A DNA stretch of 25,160 nt, from positions 1-25,160 of the forward strand of contig SFWW01000017.1 of the NCBI GenBank assembly GCA_004559845.1. Direction: 5' to 3'. Shown one piece after another: positions 1 through 6,298 of this stretch. The stretch comes from a bacterium. Lineage in GTDB: Bacteria > Bacteroidota > Bacteroidia > Bacteroidales > Muribaculaceae. The stretch's first letter is position 1. Every line of letters starts with the position of its first letter. The position numbers and the translations under genes are program-made. The notes under the pieces were generated by a model. That model saw only the letters and a program-made list of their open reading frames with translations. It made no database searches and was not told where the DNA came from.

Positions 1-24
1 TATCGACCACAATACCCTTCCTCC

Positions 25-1743
25 TTATTTTCGCTTTTGCTTTTTCTTTTGCTGCGGATGCAAAATTTTATCGTATTCGCCCGGTGTGGAAAGCACCCTT
101 ACCGCTTCAGCCATGCATTTGCAGGTTTTGATCAGATTTTCCGTAACGCCGGCATCATAATAGTATCGGCTCAAAATTTCGCCTGCCAAATAGGTGCTGA
201 TTTGTGCTCGATTGCGGTCGAGATCGCGATTTAAATCGTGCTTCAGGAGCTGCTCCAACCGGTCGAATTCCGTTTTCACCGAATCGGTCATATAGCCTTC
301 CGATTCCGCAGTTTTGCGCAAGAGCGACACGCCGATTTCGCACACTTTATCGTATTCAAACTTCTCCGGATGGAGAAATTGCTTAAATTCTTCGAATATT
401 TCGTCGGTAATCTCGAAATCTGCCGGCGAAGGAATCGTGGGATGCTCGGCAGCATATTTGGTGGCAAAATCAGAATCCCATTTGTCTTGCACGATTTTAT
501 ACACCAAGCGGTTGATGGAATCTTCTTTGATTTTAATGTCGGGCGTGATACCGCCGCCATCGCGCACTTCCCTGCCGCCGGCGGTGTGAAACACTTGGCA
601 CAGGCTATCGGGCTTACGGCTATTGCCATCGGCATTGTGTTTGCTATAGTCGATTTCCTGAATCAATCGTCCGCTGGGGATGTAGTATTTGGCAATGGTG
701 AGTTTGAGCAAATTGTTGAAGCCGATAGGTCGTGTGGTTTGCACCAGCCCCTTGCCAAAAGAGCGTTGACCGATCACCACGGCTCGATCGAGGTCTTGCA
801 GTGCGCCCACCGTGATTTCGCTTGCCGAAGCCGAGCCATCGTTGATGAGCACCACCAACGGCATATCAGGCATAATGGGCGCTTCGGAGGTTTTGTACAC
901 CTTCAATTGCTGGGTGGTGCGCCCCTTAGTGGTGAGCACCTCAGTGCCTTTAGGCAAGAAAAAGCCCAATATTTTGATGGCTTCATCCACCAAACCGCCG
1001 CCATTGCTGCGCAAATCGAGCACCACCCCTTTCAGTTTGGGATGTGATTTAAATTCCAGCAGCGCTTTCTTCACCCCCGACGCCGAGTGTTCGTTGTAGG
1101 TGTTGAGTGCAATGTAGCCCACACTGTCGGGCGTAATGCCATAATAGGTGATAGGGTTGAGTTTGATTTTCTCTCGAATCAGGTTGAAAGTGAGGATGCT
1201 GTCGGCGACGTAGGGGCGCTTCACCGTAATGGAGAGATGGGTGCTGGCTTGCCCCTTCAAGCGCTTGCTCACCTCATCGGTGGTGCATTTGTCCACACTA
1301 TCGTTGTCGATCATCAAAATCTTATCGCCACACTTCAAACCGGCGCGCGCAGCGGGGCTATCTGCGTAGGGTCCCGAAATCTCCACCCCGCCGCTCTTGT
1401 GCTGCGTGATATACGAGCCGATACCGCCGTATTCACCGGTGGAAAGCGCCAAAAAATCGTTTTGCTCCTCTTCGGAAATAAATTCCGTGTAGGGGTCAAT
1501 GTCTTCCAGCATCGCTTTGATGGCGGTGTGAATGTGTTTTTTTGCGTCGAGGGTGTCGACGTAGAAAGTGGTTAATTCTTTCACCACTGAATTGAGCACA
1601 TCGAGTTGCTGAATCACCTCAGCCTCGGTGCTACCTTTTCTTGCTTGCGAATCTCCCAAAGCCATAGGCGCTGCAAACACAGCCCCAATGATGGCGATTG
1701 CCCAAAATCTCAAATATTTCATCATTCTGTTGTGATTAATCAT
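25..1743 (-). CDS. S41 family C-terminal processing peptidase (CtpA/Prc type)
   Basis: Exported serine protease that trims or degrades envelope proteins from their C-termini. From the ATG at 1743 it has 572 residues (one fewer than from an in-frame TTG at 1746). A hydrophobic segment in the first 30 residues is a signal peptide; the second in-frame ATG at 1725 (MMKYLRF) gives a more compact one and may be the true start. A PDZ domain lies at about residues 97-178 (starting GEYGGIG). The catalytic core follows with DLRSNGGG near 245, nucleophile Ser in GSASASE (about 306) and the Lys in SFGKG 25 residues later, the expected Ser/Lys dyad spacing of the family. About 160 further residues form a helical C-terminal extension. 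The stop lies 24 nt from the window edge. Function is secure at family level; the substrate is unknown. Confidence 0.93.
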   Translation of the reverse strand: MINHNRMMKYLRFWAIAIIGAVFAAPMALGDSQARKGSTEAEVIQQLDVLNSVVKELTTFYVDTLDAKKHIHTAIKAMLEDIDPYTEFISEEEQNDFLALSTGEYGGIGSYITQHKSGGVEISGPYADSPAARAGLKCGDKILMIDNDSVDKCTTDEVSKRLKGQASTHLSITVKRPYVADSILTFNLIREKIKLNPITYYGITPDSVGYIALNTYNEHSASGVKKALLEFKSHPKLKGVVLDLRSNGGGLVDEAIKILGFFLPKGTEVLTTKGRTTQQLKVYKTSEAPIMPDMPLVVLINDGSASASEITVGALQDLDRAVVIGQRSFGKGLVQTTRPIGFNNLLKLTIAKYYIPSGRLIQEIDYSKHNADGNSRKPDSLCQVFHTAGGREVRDGGGITPDIKIKEDSINRLVYKIVQDKWDSDFATKYAAEHPTIPSPADFEITDEIFEEFKQFLHPEKFEYDKVCEIGVSLLRKTAESEGYMTDSVKTEFDRLEQLLKHDLNRDLDRNRAQISTYLAGEILSRYYYDAGVTENLIKTCKCMAEAVRVLSTPGEYDKILHPQQKKKQKRK

Positions 1744-1755
1744 CAAATTTTTTTC

Positions 1756-1785
1756 GCATCGCTTCCCGAAGCGTTGCGGCGATGC
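1756..1785 (-). promoter_or_regulatory. 5' leader hairpin of the S41 peptidase gene
   Basis: Just upstream of the peptidase start there is a 7-bp inverted repeat, GCATCGC (1756-1762) and GCGATGC (1779-1785). An alternative inner hairpin CGCTT/AAGCG overlaps its left arm. On the minus strand it would sit in the mRNA leader about 13-30 nt before the ATG at 1743. A role in translation or mRNA stability is inference. Confidence 0.35.
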
Positions 1786-1799
1786 AGGGAATTATTCTG

Positions 1800-1807
1800 C
1801 GAAAGTA
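1800..1807 (-). promoter_or_regulatory. Possible -7 element for the S41 peptidase gene
   Basis: Read on the minus strand the sequence is TACTTTCG, 7 of 8 positions matching the Bacteroidetes -7 consensus TAnnTTTG. No convincing -33 element is seen at the usual spacing, so this is tentative. Confidence 0.35.
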
Positions 1808-1890
1808 CTATTAATTGCCGATATAAAGGTGAAGAAAAACCCGAAAAATGGCGAAAGTGTGATTTTTTTGACAAGTTTTTTCAAAAAATA

Positions 1891-1921
1891 TTGCATAATT
1901 CAAAAAATGAAACTACTTTTG
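1891..1921 (+). promoter_or_regulatory. Promoter of the tRNA-Asn pair
   Basis: TTG at 1891-1893, a 20-nt spacer and TACTTTTG at 1914-1921 match the Bacteroidetes housekeeping promoter (TTTG-N19-21-TAnnTTTG) at the right spacing. It lies 45 nt before the first tRNA. Confidence 0.75.
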
Positions 1922-1965
1922 CATCGCAATTCTCGAAAAGACCGATTTTTCGGGGGTGTGCAACT

Positions 1966-2042
1966 GCTTCAATAGCTCAGTTGGTTAGAGCACCTGACTG
2001 TTAATCAGGGGGTCGTTGGTTCAAGTCCATCTTGAAGCGCCA
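1966..2042 (+). tRNA. tRNA-Asn (anticodon GTT), copy 1
   Basis: Complete cloverleaf. The acceptor arm GCTTCAA pairs with TTGAAGC (2032-2038). The anticodon stem CCTGA/TCAGG encloses loop CTGTTAA with anticodon GTT. The T arm carries GGTTCAAGTCC. The discriminator base G at 2039 is followed by an encoded CCA (2040-2042). Read from the promoter at 1891-1921. Confidence 0.97.
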
Positions 2043-2043
2043 T

Positions 2044-2077
2044 AGTCCGGGGATATGGACTCTAAACCTGATATCCC
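2044..2077 (+). other. Structured spacer between the two tRNA-Asn genes
   Basis: AGTCC (2044-2048) can pair with GGACT (2057-2061). The loop of that hairpin contains GGGATAT (2050-2056), which is complementary to ATATCCC (2071-2077). The two pairings interleave, which is pseudoknot geometry. It probably concerns processing of the dicistronic pre-tRNA, or may be chance; no homology is claimed. Confidence 0.3.
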
Positions 2078-2081
2078 ATTT

Positions 2082-2155
2082 GCTTCAATAGCTCAGTTGG
2101 TTAGAGCACCTGACTGTTAATCAGGGGGTCGTTGGTTCAAGTCCATCTTGAAGCG
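2082..2155 (+). tRNA. tRNA-Asn (anticodon GTT), copy 2
   Basis: All 74 nt from acceptor arm to discriminator are identical to copy 1, which begins 116 nt upstream. Unlike copy 1, the bases after the discriminator are CAT, so the CCA end is not encoded and must be added by tRNA nucleotidyltransferase. Cotranscribed with copy 1 and followed directly by a terminator. Confidence 0.97.
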
Positions 2156-2159
2156 CATC

Positions 2160-2192
2160 AGGAGTCACGATTAGAAAGTGGCTCCTTTTTTT
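2160..2192 (+). terminator. Rho-independent terminator of the tRNA-Asn operon
   Basis: The 9-bp stem AGGAGTCAC/GTGGCTCCT contains one G-U pair and a 9-nt loop and runs into an uninterrupted T tract ending at 2192. It begins 4 nt after the second tRNA. Confidence 0.85.
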
Positions 2193-2276
2193 GGGTTTAT
2201 GGAGTGAGCCAAGAGATTTATCACTTCGTTTGGATAAAAATGGCTGTTGGTTTTTTAATAAGTAGAAAATTCTTTG

Positions 2277-2284
2277 TAAATTTG
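2277..2284 (+). promoter_or_regulatory. Probable -7 element of the pheT operon promoter
   Basis: TAAATTTG fits TAnnTTTG, about 98 nt upstream of pheT and downstream of the tRNA terminator. Only a T-run is found at the -33 position. The leader would be about 90 nt; I see no tRNA-Phe T-box or obvious attenuator in it. Confidence 0.5.
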
Positions 2285-2381
2285 CACGATTATAGGCACT
2301 TGATGGTGCCAAGAGGGGCAATTTGCGGTGTGCAAAGCCCGAAACACGACTTGAAAACTACAAATTTATATATATCAGGTT

Positions 2382-4847
2382 ATGAATATTTCATACAAAT
2401 GGCTTAAAGAATACATCGATTTTGATTTGACCCCACAGCAGGTGAGCGAAGCCCTCACTTCGCTTGGCTTGGAAGTGGGCGCTCTCGAAGAAGTGGAAAC
2501 GATTAAAGGCGGCTTGAAAGGCTTGGTGGTGGGCGAAGTGCTCACGTGCGAAATGCACCCCAATAGCGACCACCTTCACGTTACGACCGTGGACCTTGGC
2601 AATGGCGAGGCACCGTCGCAAATCGTGTGTGGCGCGCCCAATGTGGCTGCCGGGCAGAAAGTGATTGTTGCCACCATCGGCACCAAACTCTACGACGGCG
2701 ACCAAGAGTTTACCATCAAGCGCTCCAAACTGCGTGGTGTGGAATCGTGCGGTATGATTTGTGCCGAAGACGAAATCGGTGTGGGCACCAGCCACGACGG
2801 CATCATCGTGCTCCCTGCCGATGCCGTGACGGGCACCCCGGCTGCCGACTACTATGGCGTGGAGAGCGATTGGCTCATAGAAGTGGACCTCACGCCCAAC
2901 CGTGTGGACGGCGCATCGCATTACGGTGTGGCACGCGATTTGTATGCTTGGATGAAGCGCAACGGCTATCCCACCGCATTGCATCGCCCCTCGGTGGATG
3001 CCTTCAAGAGCGACCGCCCCGACGGCGCCATTCCCGTGGAGGTGGAAAATGTGGAGGCTTGCCCGCGCTACAGCGGACTCACCATTCGCGGCGTGCAGGT
3101 GAAAGAAAGCCCGAAATGGCTGAAAGACTACCTCAGCGCCATCGGTCAGCGCCCTATCAACAATATTGTGGATATCACCAACTACATTCTTTTGGGCACC
3201 GGTCAGCCTATGCACTGCTTCGACCTCGCTAAAGTGAAAGGCGATAAAGTGGTGGTGAAAACCGTGGCACCGGGCACCAAATTCACCACACTCGATGGCG
3301 TGGAACGCACCCTCACCGACCGCGACCTCATGATTTGCAACGCCGAAGAACCAATGTGCATCGGCGGTGTGTTTGGCGGATTGGATTCCGGTGTGACCGA
3401 AGCCACCACCGACGTGTTTTTGGAAAGTGCCTACTTCCACCCCACTTGGGTGAGAAAAAGCGCACACCGCTTTGGGTTGAACACCGACGCCTCGTTCCGC
3501 TTTGAGCGCGGCATCGACCCCAACGACACCGTCTACAACCTCCGCCTTGCCGCACTCTTGGTGAAAGAACTCGCCGGCGGCGAAATTTGCGGCGACATCA
3601 TCGATGTGAAAAGCAAAGATTTCCCCGGATTCCCCGTGGAATTGAAATATGATTACGTGACCGGACTCATCGGCAAAAACATCGACAAAGACACCATTAA
3701 AGGCATTGTGGAAAGCCTTGAAATGAAAATCGTGAGCGAAGACGATGAGAAAATCAACATTGTGGTGCCCACCTACCGCGTGGATGTGCAGCGCCCCTGC
3801 GACGTGGTGGAAGACATTCTTCGCGTGTATGGCTACAACAATGTGGAATTTACCACCGAAGTGAAAGGCTCGCTGAGCAACAAAACCGACGTGGACTTCC
3901 GCGACGATATGCAAAACCTCATCTCCGAACAACTCACCGCTGCCGGATATCACGAAATGATGAACAATTCGCTCACTTCGTCGAACTACTACGAAGGGCT
4001 GGAAAGTGTGCCGGTGGACCATTGCGTGCGCCTGATGAACCCCTTGAGCGGCGACCTTAATGTGATGCGCCAAACCCTGCTGTTTGGCGGATTGGAAAGC
4101 CTGGCTCGCAACATCAACCGCAAAAACGCCAATCTGCGCATGTATGAATTCGGCGACCTCTACCACTTCAATGCCGACACCGACAACTCCGAGGTGGCAC
4201 TCGCACCCTACACCGAACACCAAGCCCTGGGCATTTGGCTCACCGGCAATAATCACGGCGACAACTGGGCAGATGCCGTGCGCCCGCTGTCGGTGTATGA
4301 CTTGAAAGCCGCAGTGGAAAACATATTCCGCCGACTGGGCATCAGCGAAAAAGAATTGGTGGTGGAACAAACCGAAAGCGATTTGCTCGCGCCTGCCCTC
4401 TCATACAAAAACCGCGGTGGCAAATTGGTTGGCGAACTCGGTGTGGTGAACGCCGAAGTGGCAAAAAAATTCGATGTGGAGCAAGAAGTGTATTTCGCAC
4501 AATTCAATTGGAATGTGCTCTGCCGCATCGCTGCTAAAAAAGACGTGAAATATCACGACTTGCCCAAAACGCTGCCCGTGCGACGCGACTTGGCACTGCT
4601 CGTAGACACCGCCGTGAGCTACGAACAAATCAAGCGCGTGGTGGAACAAAGCGAACGCAAACTGCTCAAGAGCGTAACCCTTTTCGACGTGTATGAAGGC
4701 AAGCATCTCGAAGCCGGCAAAAAGAGTTATGCCATTGCCATCTTCTTGCAAGACGACCAAAAAACGCTGCAAGACAAGCAAATTGAAGCAGTGATGAAAA
4801 AAGTTGTGACCAACCTCCAAAAAGAAGTGGGCGCACAATTGCGCTAA
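2382..4847 (+). CDS. pheT: Phenylalanine--tRNA ligase subunit beta
   Basis: Beta chain of the cytoplasmic alpha2-beta2 PheRS, which charges tRNA-Phe. Its 821 residues match the usual bacterial length of about 800. The N-terminus (MNISYKWLKEYIDFD) is typical. Then come an EMAP/OB-fold tRNA-binding domain at about residues 40-150 (NSDHLHVTTVDLG), the B3/B4 editing domain (about 210-380), the B5 domain (about 400-475), the catalytic-like core and a C-terminal FDX-ACB anticodon-binding domain from about 728 (LPVRRDLALLVD). No pheS is adjacent, so the alpha subunit must be encoded elsewhere. First gene of a run with the cupin and YebC-type genes. The start is ATG with an A/T-rich leader and no Shine-Dalgarno sequence, normal for this phylum. 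Confidence 0.97.
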   Translation: MNISYKWLKEYIDFDLTPQQVSEALTSLGLEVGALEEVETIKGGLKGLVVGEVLTCEMHPNSDHLHVTTVDLGNGEAPSQIVCGAPNVAAGQKVIVATIGTKLYDGDQEFTIKRSKLRGVESCGMICAEDEIGVGTSHDGIIVLPADAVTGTPAADYYGVESDWLIEVDLTPNRVDGASHYGVARDLYAWMKRNGYPTALHRPSVDAFKSDRPDGAIPVEVENVEACPRYSGLTIRGVQVKESPKWLKDYLSAIGQRPINNIVDITNYILLGTGQPMHCFDLAKVKGDKVVVKTVAPGTKFTTLDGVERTLTDRDLMICNAEEPMCIGGVFGGLDSGVTEATTDVFLESAYFHPTWVRKSAHRFGLNTDASFRFERGIDPNDTVYNLRLAALLVKELAGGEICGDIIDVKSKDFPGFPVELKYDYVTGLIGKNIDKDTIKGIVESLEMKIVSEDDEKINIVVPTYRVDVQRPCDVVEDILRVYGYNNVEFTTEVKGSLSNKTDVDFRDDMQNLISEQLTAAGYHEMMNNSLTSSNYYEGLESVPVDHCVRLMNPLSGDLNVMRQTLLFGGLESLARNINRKNANLRMYEFGDLYHFNADTDNSEVALAPYTEHQALGIWLTGNNHGDNWADAVRPLSVYDLKAAVENIFRRLGISEKELVVEQTESDLLAPALSYKNRGGKLVGELGVVNAEVAKKFDVEQEVYFAQFNWNVLCRIAAKKDVKYHDLPKTLPVRRDLALLVDTAVSYEQIKRVVEQSERKLLKSVTLFDVYEGKHLEAGKKSYAIAIFLQDDQKTLQDKQIEAVMKKVVTNLQKEVGAQLR

Positions 4848-4849
4848 AC

Positions 4850-4968
4850 ATTATAAATAAAAAAAAGAAAAAAAGCGAAGAAAAAAGAAGCAAAGAACCA
4901 AAAGCAAGACATTCGTCTTAACTCCTTTACTTCTTAAACTTCTTAACTTCTAAAAAAACAACCGCACT
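4850..4968 (+). other. pheT-cupin spacer: purine tract and TTCTTAA-type repeats
   Basis: No gene. Positions 4857-4912 are almost pure A with scattered G. The next 40 nt (about 4915-4955) hold degenerate repeats of the form ACTTCTTAA spaced about 9-10 nt apart, ending in an A-run before the cupin start. No terminator-like stem is visible, so read-through from pheT is plausible. Confidence 0.5.
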
Positions 4969-5307
4969 ATGATTATCGATTTTCCGAATATGCCTGCCAC
5001 TGTGGTGGAACATTTTAAAGGCGGTGAAAAAGAATATGTGGTGAAAACTTTCTTGGATGAGCAAAACCGCATTATGCACGGCACTTTGCACCCCGGAGCA
5101 TCAATAGGTATGCACATGCACGAACGCAATAGCGAAACCTACTACATTCTCAGCGGCACCGGACACATCGTGATGAACGATGGCACGGAAGAAGATTTTA
5201 CCGTGGGTCAAATGCACTATTGCCCGATGGGAAAAGGCCACACACTTATCAATAAGGGTGAAACCGACTTGGTGTTTATCGCCATCGTGAGCGAGCATCA
5301 CGACTAA
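4969..5307 (+). CDS. Small single-domain cupin protein
   Basis: A 112-residue cytoplasmic single cupin barrel. Cupin motif 1 is clear: HMHERNSETYYILSGTG, with putative metal ligands His49, His51 and Glu56. Motif 2 supplies His91 in the stretch CPMGKGHTLIN. This is a complete four-ligand metal site, so it is probably a metal-binding isomerase, dioxygenase or sensor; the family is too diverse to name a substrate. There is no signal peptide. It lies 121 nt after pheT and 46 nt before the YebC-type gene, all on the same strand, and is probably read through to the terminator at 6106. Nothing in the context reveals its substrate. Confidence 0.85.
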   Translation: MIIDFPNMPATVVEHFKGGEKEYVVKTFLDEQNRIMHGTLHPGASIGMHMHERNSETYYILSGTGHIVMNDGTEEDFTVGQMHYCPMGKGHTLINKGETDLVFIAIVSEHHD

Positions 5308-5353
5308 AACAACGATTAAAACATAACTACAAACTATATCAACATTCAATCAC

Positions 5354-6076
5354 ATGGGAAGAGCTTTTGAATATCGCAAAGCAAGAAAATTGAAAAGATG
5401 GGGAAATATGTCGCGCACATTTACCCGCATCGGTAAAGAAATCACAATGGCAGTGAAAGCCGGAGGCCCCGACCCCACAGCCAACTCGCGCCTACGCGCA
5501 CTGATGAGCAACGCTAAGGCTGCCAACATGCCCAAAGACACTGTGGAGCGCGCCATCAAAAAAGCCACCGATAAAGACGCGAAAGACTACAAGGAGGTAA
5601 TCTACGAAGGTTACGCACCCGGCGGCGTGGCTGTGCTGGTGGAAACCGCTACCGACAACACTACACGCACAGTGGCAAACCTCCGCACCTACTTTAACAA
5701 AAACGGCGGTTCACTCGGCAATAGCGGCTCCGTGGCATTTATGTTTACCCACAAATGCTACTTCCATATCAAACCCAAAGATGGCGTAACATTAGACGAT
5801 CTTGAACTTGAGCTCATCGACTTCGGTGCAGAAGACTTCGACCAAGATGAAGAAGAAATCATCATCTCGGGCGCTTTTGAAGCCAATGGCGACATTCAAA
5901 AGTATCTCGAAGACAACGGCTTTGAAATCACCAGCACCGAATTTGTGTACGACCCCACCGACACCAAAGAACTCGATGCCGAAGGCCGTGCCGCAGTGGA
6001 AAAACTCATTGAAGTGGTGGAAGAAGACGACGATGTGCAAAACGTGTTCACCACCATGAAAGAAGTGGAAGAATAA
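5354..6076 (+). CDS. YebC/PmpR (TACO1-like) family protein
   Basis: A 240-residue member of the YebC/PmpR family, first described as DNA-binding regulators and more recently linked to ribosome function on difficult (proline-rich) sequences, as for mitochondrial TACO1. The N-terminal signature is complete (MGRAFEYRKARKLKRWGNMS, then GGPDPTANSRLR and NMPKDTVERAIKKA). The middle carries YEGYAPGGVAVLVE and the acidic C-terminal half is typical. Length equals the family norm. Last gene of the pheT run, followed within 30 nt by a strong terminator. Family assignment is secure; whether it regulates transcription or translation here is open. Confidence 0.94.
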   Translation: MGRAFEYRKARKLKRWGNMSRTFTRIGKEITMAVKAGGPDPTANSRLRALMSNAKAANMPKDTVERAIKKATDKDAKDYKEVIYEGYAPGGVAVLVETATDNTTRTVANLRTYFNKNGGSLGNSGSVAFMFTHKCYFHIKPKDGVTLDDLELELIDFGAEDFDQDEEEIIISGAFEANGDIQKYLEDNGFEITSTEFVYDPTDTKELDAEGRAAVEKLIEVVEEDDDVQNVFTTMKEVEE

Positions 6077-6105
6077 AGCATATCTCCCTAAAAATGAACT
6101 CCTCT

Positions 6106-6133
6106 ACACCGGGCACTCCGCCCGGTGTTTTTT
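6106..6133 (+). terminator. Terminator after the pheT-cupin-yebC-like run
   Basis: Perfect 9-bp GC-rich stem ACACCGGGC/GCCCGGTGT, 5-nt loop, then a T6 tract. On the other strand the same stem is followed by a purine-rich sequence, so its effect on the opposing C10 protease transcript would be weaker. Confidence 0.92.
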
Positions 6134-6176
6134 GTATGCCCCATTGACAAAACTTTTTGAAAAATCCGAGGCTATT

Positions 6177-6214
6177 GGCGGCGCAGTGGGGACGGCAGTG
6201 GCGGCACAGTGGGG
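6177..6214. repeat. Short direct repeat in the yebC-like/C10 protease spacer
   Basis: GGCGGCGCAGTGGGG (6177-6191) recurs as GGCGGCACAGTGGGG (6200-6214) with one mismatch. It lies in the 165-nt stretch between the terminator and the convergent C10 protease stop, where I see no gene and no clear minus-strand terminator. Confidence 0.5.
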
Positions 6215-6298
6215 TCAACAAATCAGCCCCCACACCCAATGTCAGCCGCCAAACCGCCGATTTTGGTTTTTGATTTTGGCGATAACTCGGTTTTTTTC

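Noticed and set aside
238..1047. 269-codon plus-strand ORF inside the S41 peptidase gene
   Set aside because: Antisense shadow; its translation shows no family features, while the minus frame has a full catalytic domain.
1606..2004. Plus-strand ORF running into the first tRNA-Asn
   Set aside because: Its end (SIAQLVRAP) is the usual translation artefact of a tRNA gene; the rest is antisense to the S41 peptidase start and its leader.
2121..2321. Minus-strand ORF ending in DGLEPTTP
   Set aside because: Classic spurious product of the reverse strand of a tRNA T-arm; it also crosses the tRNA terminator.
2391..4370. 659-codon open frame on the minus strand opposite pheT
   Set aside because: His/Val/Phe-rich translation without domain or signal, fully antisense to an unmistakable pheT; it arises from pheT codon bias.
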